Part shown: positions 33,401 through 40,910 of the stretch, piece by piece
Position numbering within the stretch: the first letter of the stretch is position 1
Layout: each line of letters opens with the position of its first letter
Assembly (NCBI GenBank): GCA_030645735.1
Contig: JAUSNP010000006.1
Coordinates: 186,001 to 250,000 of the forward strand
From: Candidatus Moraniibacteriota bacterium
GTDB lineage: Bacteria; Patescibacteria; Paceibacteria; Moranbacterales; UBA2206
Length of the DNA: 64,000 bases
Direction: 5' to 3'
Notes under the pieces: generated by a model
What the model saw: the letters and a program-made list of their open reading frames with translations, nothing else
Told to the model about the DNA's origin: nothing
The model's database searches: none
Translations under genes and position numbers: made by a program

Positions 33401-33780
33401 GTGGCGGTTGGCGACATAAAACAACGCGGATTATATGCTCCGCCCTCTTCAAAAGTCAGTGGGATTCCAGCCAATTTGATTTTTTCTTCTTTGGTGCCTT
33501 GAGCAATGACATTTCCACTGATGGACAAGTGACGAAAAGCTAATTGCGTTCCTTTTTCAATAGTCAAAGTCACGCCCCAATTGACATAAATGTTTCCATA
33601 GTTAGATAAATCCGTACTATTGTTCCAAGTGGTGTTTTCACTGATATACAAATCTTCCAATGGCAAAACTTCGCCAGCTACAATATTTTTCGACAAAGCC
33701 ATGAGATCAATCCGCAAAGGACTGATGGCAAAGATAACGATAAAAATTATGACACCCATGTTTTTGATTGTCTTGTGCAT
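30403..33780 (-). CDS. large secreted alpha/beta-hydrolase with LCAT-like lipase domain
   Basis: 1125 residues. An N-terminal hydrophobic signal (about 9-24) precedes a beta-helix-like region (about 40-300; asparagine-rich, SNCDFKNNAYADIKVETEYG) with eight cysteines. From about 350 to 790 is a lecithin:cholesterol acyltransferase-type hydrolase: NVLFLPGLEASRLYTD (oxyanion region), DWRLSLEDIL, nucleophile Ser503 in VTIVAHSNGGLLAKAL, acid in VIDGDGTVVAPSAL and histidine in RSIEHADILE. The remainder is beta-rich, Ig-like, with the acidic run DDRDDDDDAD near the C-terminus. It probably cleaves or acylates lipids or esters outside the cell; the true substrate is unknown. Unusually large for such a hydrolase. 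Confidence 0.82.
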   Translation of the reverse strand: MHKTIKNMGVIIFIVIFAISPLRIDLMALSKNIVAGEVLPLEDLYISENTTWNNSTDLSNYGNIYVNWGVTLTIEKGTQLAFRHLSISGNVIAQGTKEEKIKLAGIPLTFEEGGAYNPRCFMSPTATIEFSAPGDYVDDPESIFEFVEFSQMGDEFSYDTDSCPGLGMNNGLKDMFFPVAYAAPVNEAAPAMTLYSGRVKMSNCDFKNNAYADIKVETEYGEWNSQSYLFIENSNFQNNSQDTAVTAKVTKPDVYNALFENCFNECKLNYPDDYGIYGPICGGYCTNVAGSDPSFHDKTKVLLKSNWYGDPAGPEIESAPNVGGEKLIGDYTSESWSATEIENSVPSVTASGASNVLFLPGLEASRLYTDGVIGTENQLWEPNRDADVEKLFLDKNGKSLDPDVYTRDVLDEVNVSPLIGQKNIYNSFKADLEKWKNDDKIINDYVAMPYDWRLSLEDILTSGTFDGKNISYTQASISPYIVRELRRLAETSKTGKVTIVAHSNGGLLAKALTNKLGAEAESLIDKIVMVAVPQVGTPQAIGGILHGYDQGLPADWFPLLLAPKVARTLANNMPSAYNLLPSSAYFNGNGSSTSTPMISFENGSLTQSFINKYGNEIDNPTELHDFLLDSERKVSADSNDVVSPSSINAKLLGNAEDVHQALDDNWTVPASISVYQIAGFGEETLGTIKYWTGIECSEVFEGKCLAYRDKIQYTPDTVIDGDGTVVAPSALAMSANENVKRYWVDLDDYNIPVVRSIEHADILEVSELRSFIKDNILTQSSTSFPQFISDSKPSNSSEKRLHYILHSPLALSAHDTSGNEISASVSTIPGAIYKRFGEVQFISLSASVAHTVTLDGLAEGSFTLEMQEVENDAVVAKTTFAGVPSSDKAKVTMEVIDGTIQNASPLAVDFDGNSVIDFSLQPKVGETVMQPTADQTPPEARIFFDTQTNSMRVEGIDENPTTVTYVTSAISKKNSKYSDRERENERYVGKMTTATITDQAGNVTILKYTEKFVSHDRRVAVELNSISYNGVVTKLHDTMAKYNWSLNRKGATYSMFATNLRTSSSAIESHYRPKQNVTMIMTRPQELHDDRDDDDDADRRAIKQKLVGLIVPELTTKQGIVEIKY

Positions 33781-33940
33781 GTTTTTGTTTGTTTTTTATT
33801 TTTTTAGATATTAAAAAACCACGGAGTTACCCGCGGTCGATTGGCATAAAAATATCGCACAACACAAAAGCTCTCAGATATCCTGAAAAATTTCTAGCGA
33901 CTATCACAGTGCGTCTTGTATTTTTGTTTTTCACACCTAA

Positions 33941-33977
33941 ATTATACTAGATGCTCATTATTTTGACAAGGTGTCAA
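33941..33977 (-). promoter_or_regulatory. promoter of the large hydrolase, with palindrome over the -35
   Basis: Minus strand TTGTCA (33969-33964), 17-base spacer, TATAAT (33946-33941). A perfect palindrome TTGACA-AGG-TGTCAA (33963-33977) covers the -35 and is operator-like. The 5' leader would be about 155 bases. Confidence 0.6.
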
Positions 33978-34016
33978 GAATTCATCATGACCCAAAGTTA
34001 TCCACAGCCCATCTGA

Positions 34017-34043
34017 TTCTGTAGGGGTGAAACCCCTACAGAG
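34017..34043. repeat. REP-like palindrome at the wzm stop codon
   Basis: TTCTGTAGGGGTGAAACCCC then TACAGAG. It abuts the stop of the permease gene (34044). Confidence 0.9.
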
Positions 34044-34823
34044 CTAGATGTCCTCCGCGATCCGTGGAGCCATTTTTCGGTAGGACCAGATGCTGAAGGC
34101 GAAAGCGCCGAGCACGATGGAGATAAAGGCAGTGTATTGAGTGGAGCTGGCGAAGTGATTATTAATCAAAGATTCTTTGGTGAAGTGGATGATGAAGGCC
34201 AAAGGATTGAGCAGAATCAATGTGTGATATTTAACTGGCAAAGTTACTAAAGGATAGATGATGGGTGAAGCATACATGATGATCATGAGAAGCACTTCCC
34301 AAATCATGGAAAGGTCACGGAATTTCACGTAGAGTGGTGCCGTTATCAGAGCAAAAGACAGGATTATAATATAAATGAAAACTGAGAACAGCAGAAATAC
34401 GCCAATGGCAGCAAGACTTGGCATGAAACCCTTGAGAGCGAAAAAGAAAACAATCACGACTAGATTCATTAGGAATATCAAGGTGGCGTTGATAGTGGAA
34501 GCCAAAATGATGGTCCAACGCGGAACATAAATTTTGGTCACCAATTGTGATTTGCTCAACAGCGAATTCATGCCGGCACCGGTACCCTCAGCAAAAAAAT
34601 AGAACATCATCAAAGAAACCAAAAGTTGCAAAGAATAGGTATCTGTTCCATCGACATTTCTTAGATTGAAAACTGAAGAGAAAACAAAATTCAAAATCGC
34701 AAAAGTCAAAAGCGGTTTCAAAAGCGCCCATAAATAGCCCAAAACACTGCCATGATAGCGCAGTTTGAAATCGGTTTTGGCTAGCATCCAAATTAGCTCT
34801 TTGTAATTCTCATGTTGTCTCAT
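34044..34823 (-). CDS. wzm: polysaccharide ABC exporter permease
   Basis: 259 residues, ABC-2 type permease with six predicted transmembrane helices. The N-terminus MRQHENYKELIWMLAKTDFK and RYHGSVLGYLWALLKPLL are typical of Wzm/TagG permeases; ASPIIYPLVTLP and LLNPLAFIIHFTKESLIN are the conserved C-terminal signatures. It pairs with the Wzt ATPase (24150-25451) to move a lipid-linked polysaccharide across the membrane. Codons upstream of 34823 encode a peptide from the palindromic repeat (LWTLSFTDFMDF), so I start at MRQHE. Confidence 0.93.
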   Translation of the reverse strand: MRQHENYKELIWMLAKTDFKLRYHGSVLGYLWALLKPLLTFAILNFVFSSVFNLRNVDGTDTYSLQLLVSLMMFYFFAEGTGAGMNSLLSKSQLVTKIYVPRWTIILASTINATLIFLMNLVVIVFFFALKGFMPSLAAIGVFLLFSVFIYIIILSFALITAPLYVKFRDLSMIWEVLLMIIMYASPIIYPLVTLPVKYHTLILLNPLAFIIHFTKESLINNHFASSTQYTAFISIVLGAFAFSIWSYRKMAPRIAEDI

Positions 34824-34828
34824 ATAGA

Positions 34829-34921
34829 AGTCCATAAAGTCCGTAAAGCTTAAAGTCCATAAAGCCATCGGTCTTATTTTTTAATACAGTTCAAAAGCTT
34901 AAGGTCCGAAAGCTATTGGTC
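34829..34921. repeat. dispersed palindromic repeat, AAAGTCC family, copy 3
   Basis: Contains AAGTCCATAAAGTCCGTAAA and AAAGTCCATAAAGCC, then a short inverted piece and AAGGTCCGAAAGC. It lies just downstream of the four-helix gene and overlaps its last codons; copy 4 lies just upstream of that gene in opposite orientation. Confidence 0.75.
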
Positions 34922-35272
34922 TAGCTTTTTGATAAAACCAGAAAGCATCTTAGAAATTTCAAATGATAAATTATATAATCTTGTGAATTCCTCCTCTTTA
35001 ATATAGCCTAGATCCAAAGATAGATAAAGCATGGAACGAACCTCGCCACACGAGCCCTTGGCAATAAATAAAAAGTGTTTAAATTCTTTATCACCTTTTC
35101 TCTCAAACCCCTCAGCGATATTGTTCATCACCGAAACTGCCGCTCTTTGAATTTGGTCTCTAAAAGAAAAGTCCCTATTCAATTTAAAAATATTATAGAT
35201 ATCCAAAGTGAGCATGCGCGACTTTTGCCAAGCAATAATATCCTCAAATTTTTCTATTTTTATATTTTGCAT
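34913..35272 (-). CDS. four-helix bundle protein (23S rRNA intervening-sequence type)
   Basis: 119 residues. FEDIIAWQKSRMLTLDIYNI, RDQIQRAAVSVMNNIAEGFE and FLFIAKGSCGEVRSMLYLSL are the signature of the IVP / S23 four-helix family, which forms pentamers and is related to Avd of diversity-generating retroelements. Founders were found inside 23S rRNA intervening sequences; free-standing copies are common and of unknown role. Here it sits between two oppositely oriented arms of the intergenic palindrome family, suggesting it arrived as an insertion in that repeat or travels with it. Confidence 0.93.
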   Translation of the reverse strand: MQNIKIEKFEDIIAWQKSRMLTLDIYNIFKLNRDFSFRDQIQRAAVSVMNNIAEGFERKGDKEFKHFLFIAKGSCGEVRSMLYLSLDLGYIKEEEFTRLYNLSFEISKMLSGFIKKLDQ

Positions 35273-35274
35273 TG

Positions 35275-35324
35275 ATAGACTTTATGAACCTTATGGACTT
35301 GATGGACTTTTGACTGTCTTATAC
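35275..35324. repeat. dispersed palindromic repeat, AAAGTCC family, copy 4
   Basis: Right-arm type: GACTTTATGAACCTTATGGA then CTTGATGGACTTTTGAC. Complementary in build to copy 3 on the other side of the four-helix gene. Confidence 0.75.
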
Positions 35325-36392
35325 ATTATCCATTGTTTTGTACCACTCTGGCATCATTTGAAAGACTTCAACTTGCCTTCTAACACCTTCTTCCATATTC
35401 ATTTTTGGCTCATAGCCTAGCATCTCCCTGGCCTTGCTAATATCAGCCGAAGAAACTACATCTCCTTTGTCACTTTCTACTAGTTTATATTTCACCGGAG
35501 TACCCAAAACCTTGCCAATGATATCCAGCCAAAGTCTGATCGGCTGCGGATCAGATGTTCCAATATTGAACACATCAAATTTCGTCTTGTGATCTAGGAG
35601 TAATAACAAACCATCTACCTGATCATCGATATAAGTGCTGTCTTTAGCTGTGTCTAATCCCTTGCTACCATAAATAGAAATTTCTTTCCCATTGTAGGCA
35701 AAATTGATGGCGCGTTGCATGAACATGCCATACATTCTTTGCAATGGTCCATAAATTGGTCCGAAAATTCGGTCCACACACACATCCAATCCATATACCA
35801 CCGAAGCTGCGTGGCACAAAACCTCTCCGGAAACTTTCGTGGCGCCATAAGGAGAAACGGCATGCATCACATCATCAGTTTCTGAAACTTTTTTGTCATC
35901 GCGATTGCCATAGACCGATGAAGATCCACCGAATACAAATTTCTTGGTGCCAAAATTTCGGCAGGCATCCAGCAAGGTCACCGTTCCCACCACATTAACA
36001 TTGGCATAGGTCACTGGTTTTTGTACTGACATCGGCACGCCACCCCAAGCCGCCAAATGAATGACAGCATCAATGCCTTCAGTCCTAAACATTTCATTCA
36101 CCTTTTCCGCATCCGTAATGTCCATTTCATAGAATTTGAAGCTTCCAAGCTTGCCAGTTGGTTTCGGATAGTAACTTTCCATCTTTTCAAAAACATTTTG
36201 GATTTCATCCAATGGAGTTTCAATCGGCAAGCCAGCTAAAATATTTATCAAATCAACATTAAATTGCTTGCAGCGTCTTGGATAATATTCGTTGAAATTG
36301 TCGATACCCACTACATCATCTCCACGGCGAATCAATGCTCGTGAAACATAGTTGCCGATAAAACCTGCTGCACCCGTGACTAATACTTTCAT
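35319..36392 (-). CDS. NAD-dependent sugar-nucleotide epimerase, probable UDP-glucuronate 4-epimerase type
   Basis: 357 residues, extended SDR. KVLVTGAAGFIGNYVSRALI is the NAD site; VIHLAAWGGVPMS, FGGSSSVYGN and the catalytic SPYGATKVSGE (YxxxK) follow. The FNEYYPRRCKQFN stretch near residue 35 resembles UDP-glucuronate 4-epimerases (NDYYDP-type loop). With Ugd in the window, conversion of UDP-GlcA to UDP-GalA is the best guess; UDP-Glc/Gal epimerisation or a decarboxylating relative are alternatives. A roughly 20-residue insertion (PLDEIQNVFEKMESYYPKP) after residue 58 is unusual. Confidence 0.85.
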   Translation of the reverse strand: MKVLVTGAAGFIGNYVSRALIRRGDDVVGIDNFNEYYPRRCKQFNVDLINILAGLPIETPLDEIQNVFEKMESYYPKPTGKLGSFKFYEMDITDAEKVNEMFRTEGIDAVIHLAAWGGVPMSVQKPVTYANVNVVGTVTLLDACRNFGTKKFVFGGSSSVYGNRDDKKVSETDDVMHAVSPYGATKVSGEVLCHAASVVYGLDVCVDRIFGPIYGPLQRMYGMFMQRAINFAYNGKEISIYGSKGLDTAKDSTYIDDQVDGLLLLLDHKTKFDVFNIGTSDPQPIRLWLDIIGKVLGTPVKYKLVESDKGDVVSSADISKAREMLGYEPKMNMEEGVRRQVEVFQMMPEWYKTMDNV

Positions 36393-36401
36393 ATAAATTT
36401 T

Positions 36402-36483
36402 AGTTCATAAAGTTCGTAAAGTTAAAGGTTCGTAAAGTGTCGACTTTAAAAAACCTTATAAACTTGATGAACTTTATAACTTC
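36402..36483. repeat. dispersed palindromic repeat, AAAGTCC family, copy 5
   Basis: Left arm AGTTCATAAAGTTCGTAAAG, right arm AAACTTGATGAACTTTATAA around GTCGAC. A diverged version in which GTTC/GAAC replaces GTCC/GGAC in both arms, so pairing is kept (compensatory change). Confidence 0.8.
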
Positions 36484-37661
36484 GATCTTAAATAATTATA
36501 ATATTCTTCGTTATGACTATTTTTGTTGGTGTATTTTTCTATGGTTTTTTCTTGAGCTTTTTTGCCAATTTCTTCTCGAAGATTAGCATCGACAACCAAC
36601 TTTTCCAATTTTTCAACCCATTCAGCCGTTGTTTTTGCTACATAGCCGTCAATTCCATCAGCGATAGCCTCAGAAAATGTCTGGTTGGCCACGGCCACGG
36701 TCGGCACACCTAGAATTCCAGCTTCAAAAAATTTCAATTCCGATTTGGCTTCACAAAATGGATCACCTGGTTCAAGTGGAGCTAGATTGATATCCACTTT
36801 GCTAATATTTTCCAAGTGTTTCTCCCAAGGCGCCAAGGGAAATTGTTCAATTCGATCTTGAAATTTGTTCAGAGCATTTTCAACTTCCAGTGGCCCCACC
36901 AATACAAGTCTGACTTGCGGATATTTCTCCATAATTATCATCAACGCCTCCGTGATTGTAGCAAAATCTTTATTGTGGCTCATTGTGCCAGAAAAATAAC
37001 CTATGCGTATCTTTTTTTGGTTTTTGGTTTTTGGTTTTTGGTTTTTATGAATATTTTCTGCCACAGTCACATCATATTCGGTGAGTTTATTGGGCACAAT
37101 AAAAACCTTCTTGCCATAACTTTCCAAAACTTTCGCCAAATAGGTTGTCGTGGTGGTGCAAACTTTTACATAATCATCCCTCAAAATTTCTTCGCCCACA
37201 CCTTTTGCATATTGTTTCTTTTCAAAGAAACTCATTTTTTTATACATATCTGTGGCGTGCATATATTTCGTATCAAAAACCAAATCATCTGTTTCAAAGA
37301 TAATTTCCTTGCCTTGTTTTTTCACTCGCTCCAACAATTTCTTGACGGTCGGGGTGACGAGGGTGCGATGAAAAACAAAAACCTTAAACTTACTGGCAAA
37401 CAATGCCAGAAATGGATTGTCTTGAATCATCACTTCAGCCTTGATGCCATGAAAATTCAATTCCTCGGCAACTTTGTAGGCTCGATATTTCGCGCTATCA
37501 CCTACACCGCCTGTAATAAACAACACATCGCCAGATTTAAAAGTGGATATTGTTTTCAAAAATGTTGCAAAATAATTCAACACGCGACGACCGCCTACCA
37601 GGATTCCATCTCTTCTAATCGCAGTAAAGGCCTTGCCGATTTTGATTAAAAATAAATTCAT
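36474..37661 (-). CDS. GT4-like glycosyltransferase with in-frame heptamer repeat
   Basis: 395 residues from the ATG at 37661 (MNLFLIKIGKAFTAIRR); codons before it are palindrome sequence. N-terminal half: DVLFITGGVGDSAKYRAYKV, FVFHRTLVTP, FETDDLVFD. C-terminal half: IRIGYFSGTMSHNKDFATIT, RLVLVGPLEVENAL, DINLAPLEPGDPFCEAKSEL and KFFEAGILGVPTVAV, the pattern of GT4 enzymes in which EX7E is EAKSELKFFE. The linker KNQKPKTKNQKK is encoded by four tandem TTTTTGG units (37014-37041), which could slip and shift the frame. Substrate unknown. Confidence 0.85.
   Translation of the reverse strand: MNLFLIKIGKAFTAIRRDGILVGGRRVLNYFATFLKTISTFKSGDVLFITGGVGDSAKYRAYKVAEELNFHGIKAEVMIQDNPFLALFASKFKVFVFHRTLVTPTVKKLLERVKKQGKEIIFETDDLVFDTKYMHATDMYKKMSFFEKKQYAKGVGEEILRDDYVKVCTTTTTYLAKVLESYGKKVFIVPNKLTEYDVTVAENIHKNQKPKTKNQKKIRIGYFSGTMSHNKDFATITEALMIIMEKYPQVRLVLVGPLEVENALNKFQDRIEQFPLAPWEKHLENISKVDINLAPLEPGDPFCEAKSELKFFEAGILGVPTVAVANQTFSEAIADGIDGYVAKTTAEWVEKLEKLVVDANLREEIGKKAQEKTIEKYTNKNSHNEEYYNYLRSKL
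37014..37046 (+). repeat. tandem heptanucleotide TTTTTGG x4 within a coding region
   Basis: Four perfect TTTTTGG units followed by TTTTT, preceded by two more T. Unit length 7 is not a multiple of three, so gain or loss of one unit would switch the downstream glycosyltransferase domain out of frame. Confidence 0.9.
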
Positions 37662-37669
37662 AAAAATTT

Positions 37670-37755
37670 TAGTCCGTAAAGTCTGAAAGTTCTTAAAGTC
37701 GAAAGCTAACAATGCTTTATGGACTTTATGAACTTTATGGACTTTTGGACTTAGT
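37670..37755. repeat. dispersed palindromic repeat, AAAGTCC family, copy 6
   Basis: Left arm GTCCGTAAAGTCTGAAAG and CTTAAAGTCGAAAGC; right arm GCTTTATGGACTTTATGAAC and TTTATGGACTTTTGGAC. Lies between two glycosyltransferase genes. Confidence 0.8.
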
Positions 37756-37761
37756 CGACTT

Positions 37762-38937
37762 TTAATTTGTTATCTTTTTATAAATCTCATTTATCTTTTC
37801 CGCCGAAGCTTCCCAGCTGAAATCCACGGCGCGCTTTTTGTTGTTGGCGCCTTTTTCCTGCGCTTCTTGTGGATTTTGCGCAAAATGCAAAATGCCTTTT
37901 GCAATGCCAGCAGCCGTTGATTCACAGAAATAACCGCCGTCATCCAAATATTTGCGATTATTATCTTTGTCAAAACATACCACCGGCAAACCCGCTGACA
38001 TATAATTGAGCATCTTGCCACTGGCTTGATTGGTGTCCGTGTCTTTGGGATCCACTGCCACATCGGCCACGCAATTGAATTTCGGCAATTCAAAATAGTT
38101 CAAAGGACTCACCACGCGAACAAATTTTTCCAATTGATTTTCTTTGACAAATTCTCTCACATGTTGATCTGGAAAACCGCCAATCAGGAAAAACACATTC
38201 GGATTTTGTTCCACTGTCGGCTTGATGGCTGCAAAAAGATGAGCGACGCCTTTGTTGGGCACCAAACCGCCAGAATATACAACCACAAACTTGTCTTCTG
38301 GAATTTCCATTTCTCTGCGCAACTCGCTCTTGCTTTGTTTCAAATTAAAACTCGCTAGACTTGTTCCGTCTAGCATCACTTCAGCACCCTCTCCGCCTCT
38401 AGCTGATTTGATTGGCTCCAAGCCCTCCCAAGAACTGACAATCGCCCAATCACCCCGACCATTGATAAATCTTTCAATAATTCTGAAAAGCCATTTCAAA
38501 CCTTTTTTCAAATAACCATGCGAAACCATCTCGCCTGTCAGACTGCCATGAAAATCAGCCACCAATTTGATGTCGCGCCAAAAAAGCAATTTCTGCACAA
38601 TCCAGCCAATCAAAACACCTTCGTGCAAATGACCATGAATCACATCCGGTTTTTGCGTACGCGCTAAAAACAGAACTTTTTTAATAAGCGCCAAATCCAA
38701 AATAATTTTTTGCCAATCTGGACCAGCTTCCAGCTTCTTATACCAAAAAAGTAGTCGCCTGATTCGTCGGACATCAATCTTGGTATCAATTTCAGCTGGA
38801 ATGTCCTTGCCGATATGATAGGTGGCGATTGTAATTTGATTGCCCAATTTTTCCAAGGCCAGCGCTTCTTCTAGAATCCGAATGTGGGTTCCGCGATCAG
38901 CAAAAAATGGAGTTGGAGCAACGACTAAAATTTTCAT
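37762..38937 (-). CDS. GT4-family glycosyltransferase
   Basis: 391 residues from the ATG at 38937 (MKILVVAPTPFFADRGTHIR); the 43 in-frame codons above are spacer and repeat. GT-B fold: RGTHIRILEEALALEKLG acceptor side, DVIHGHLHEGVLIGWIVQKL, ADFHGSLTGEMVSHGYL; donor side VVVYSGGLVPNKGVAHLFAA, FFLIGGFPDQHVREF and KMLNYMSAGLPVVCFDKD. EX7E is weak (ASGKMLNYM). Typical of the PimB-like group. Substrate unknown. Confidence 0.9.
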   Translation of the reverse strand: MKILVVAPTPFFADRGTHIRILEEALALEKLGNQITIATYHIGKDIPAEIDTKIDVRRIRRLLFWYKKLEAGPDWQKIILDLALIKKVLFLARTQKPDVIHGHLHEGVLIGWIVQKLLFWRDIKLVADFHGSLTGEMVSHGYLKKGLKWLFRIIERFINGRGDWAIVSSWEGLEPIKSARGGEGAEVMLDGTSLASFNLKQSKSELRREMEIPEDKFVVVYSGGLVPNKGVAHLFAAIKPTVEQNPNVFFLIGGFPDQHVREFVKENQLEKFVRVVSPLNYFELPKFNCVADVAVDPKDTDTNQASGKMLNYMSAGLPVVCFDKDNNRKYLDDGGYFCESTAAGIAKGILHFAQNPQEAQEKGANNKKRAVDFSWEASAEKINEIYKKITN

Positions 38938-39027
38938 AAAGTTTATAAAATTCTTAAAGTTTATACGGTCAAAAGAGTACGGAATCCAACACTTTACGAA
39001 CTTGGTGGACTTTATGAACTTTTGACT
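38936..39027. repeat. dispersed palindromic repeat, AAAGTCC family, copy 7
   Basis: Left arm AAAGTTTATAAAATTCTTAA, right arm TTTACGAACTTGGTGGACTT and ATGAACTTTTGAC. More decayed than other copies. Overlaps the start codon region of the GT4 gene on the minus strand. Confidence 0.65.
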
Positions 39028-39059
39028 CTGCCAACTAATTCTACCCCATAAATTCTCGT

Positions 39060-39088
39060 TTGGCAAAAGGCTGTTTAGGCTATATAAT
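39060..39088 (+). promoter_or_regulatory. promoter of the GT39-like gene, leaderless type
   Basis: TTGGCA (39060-39065), 17-base spacer, TATAAT (39083-39088), then seven bases to the ATG at 39096. The transcription start would coincide with the start codon. Confidence 0.7.
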
Positions 39089-39095
39089 TACACCA

Positions 39096-40901
39096 ATGAT
39101 CAAATTTAAAATACCCGAGGTAAATTTAGATAAATTCCAGCTATTCACGGCTTTTGTCCTTTTTTGGATAGGCTTGGGATGGCTTGGCTTGGCCCTTTCA
39201 CTTTTAGGGATTTTTTATAATGCAATTTTAGTTAGTTATATCCTCTTGGGTATTATATTCCTAGCTTATTTGATCAATTTCAATCAGACCAAGATTGCCA
39301 TCAATTTTCGTTTTTTTCTGATTTTCATCCTAACCTTGATTTCGATTTTCATTTTCTCATTCTATACTACGCCGACCATCTTTTCCGGACGCGACCAAGG
39401 CTCACTCAGTGAAGCTGCTATCCGCCTGGCGCAAAATCATCATTTGTCTTTTGCTTCAGTTGCTTCCCAAGAATTTTTCAAAATCTATGGCGCTGGACCA
39501 GCATTGAATTTCCCTGGCTTTCATTATACTGCGCAGGGCAACCTTTCCACACAATTTCCGCTGGGCTACATTTCTTGGTTAGCAATTTTCTATTCCCTGA
39601 TAGGTCTCAATGGTTTCGTGCTGGCCAACAGCATCACCTTTGCCATTTTTATTTTTTCTTTCTACCTAGTCGCCCGCTATTATTTGCGCGCCTCTTCAGC
39701 CATCATGGCAACTCTTCTGATTTTAAGCTCTTTTATTTTTGCTTGGTTTTTCAAATTCACGCTCAGTGAAAACCTCGCGATGATGCTGACTTGGTTTGGA
39801 ATCTATGAGTTCGTGCTGTTTACTAAAAATAAGTCGCGTTTTTATCTTCTAGCGTCTTTGACCGCTTTCACTCTGCTTGTTTTCACTCGCGTAGAGGCTT
39901 TGGGATTTTTGGCGGTCGTCACTGCAATGCTACTCATCAAATACAAAGATTGGAAATATCTATTCTTTGTTGTAATTGGCAAAAAAATTCTGCTCGTTGC
40001 TGGCGGGTTTTTAGTATTATATTTTTTCAACTTGGCACTTGATAGCTCATCATATTATTCAATGTTGAAAGGCATCCTCAGTCCGTTCATTTCTCTGGGC
40101 TCTGGACTTAAAGATTATTCGTCAGCAGATTCTGTGCCATTTTTGGCCACCTCCTTTTATGTGCTCAAAGTTTTCTCAGCCTACGCGCTGTTCAATTTCT
40201 TGCTATTTGGCATCATCGGATTTATTTATTTATGGCGCCACAAAAAATTTGAAATTTTGGTGCCATTTCTGATTATCCTGCCAACCTTTGCCTACATCAT
40301 ACACCCCAGCATTTCAGCTGATCATCCTTGGATGTTGCGCCGCTTTGTTTTTTCCATCATTCCCGTCAGCATTCTTTATGCCGTTTGGTTTTTTGATCAC
40401 TTCTTCAAGAAAAGAATGTATTTCTATTTTGTTATAGTCCTGCTCATTGCCACCAACCTGATGGTTTTTGTGCCCTTTCTGACAATCTCGCCCGACAAAA
40501 ATCTGTTGCCACAAATTGAAAAAATTTCCGAAAACTTTGTTGAATCAGACTTGATTTTAGTTGATCGCGATGCCACCGGTGATGGTTGGTCAATGATGAC
40601 TGGGCCGTTGAATTTCTTGTTCGACAAACAAGCAGTCTATTTTTTCAATCCCAAAGATTTGGCAAAGATTGATCAGAAAAAATTCAGTGCCATCTATTTC
40701 ATCATTCCTGACAACAAATTAGACTTCTACCGTCAAGGCGGAATTTTGCAAAGACTAGTGCCTGTTCAAGATTATTCAATTGAAAACAAAATGCTCAGCC
40801 TGAAGACCGGCGAGAAACAAGAAATGTTTAGCGCGCCAATCGAGTTGCCAAAAATGCAAGATAACGCAGTTTATGGTAAAATTTATTTATTAAAAAACTA
40901 G
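39096..40901 (+). CDS. large GT39/ArnT-like membrane glycosyltransferase
   Basis: 601 residues from the ATG at 39096. About 12 transmembrane helices fill residues 20-455; the rest is a soluble extracytoplasmic tail. The first large loop has FSGRDQGSLSEAAIRLAQNH, the acidic-residue loop of GT-C enzymes, then NFPGFHYTAQGNLSTQFPLG. It likely transfers a sugar from a polyprenyl-phosphate donor on the outer face. The first gene of a plus-strand group of three (with 40996 and 42314) within a mostly minus-strand region. Exact donor and acceptor unknown. Confidence 0.83.
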   Translation: MIKFKIPEVNLDKFQLFTAFVLFWIGLGWLGLALSLLGIFYNAILVSYILLGIIFLAYLINFNQTKIAINFRFFLIFILTLISIFIFSFYTTPTIFSGRDQGSLSEAAIRLAQNHHLSFASVASQEFFKIYGAGPALNFPGFHYTAQGNLSTQFPLGYISWLAIFYSLIGLNGFVLANSITFAIFIFSFYLVARYYLRASSAIMATLLILSSFIFAWFFKFTLSENLAMMLTWFGIYEFVLFTKNKSRFYLLASLTAFTLLVFTRVEALGFLAVVTAMLLIKYKDWKYLFFVVIGKKILLVAGGFLVLYFFNLALDSSSYYSMLKGILSPFISLGSGLKDYSSADSVPFLATSFYVLKVFSAYALFNFLLFGIIGFIYLWRHKKFEILVPFLIILPTFAYIIHPSISADHPWMLRRFVFSIIPVSILYAVWFFDHFFKKRMYFYFVIVLLIATNLMVFVPFLTISPDKNLLPQIEKISENFVESDLILVDRDATGDGWSMMTGPLNFLFDKQAVYFFNPKDLAKIDQKKFSAIYFIIPDNKLDFYRQGGILQRLVPVQDYSIENKMLSLKTGEKQEMFSAPIELPKMQDNAVYGKIYLLKN

Positions 40902-40910
40902 GAGATTAGT

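Noticed and set aside
34824..34868. Longer start of the wzm permease at 34868
   Set aside because: The added residues are a translation of the intergenic palindrome; the conserved permease begins at MRQHENYKEL.
38938..39066. 43-residue N-terminal extension of the GT4 gene ending at 37762
   Set aside because: It is repeat and promoter sequence in frame by chance; the GT4 fold begins at MKILVVAPTP.
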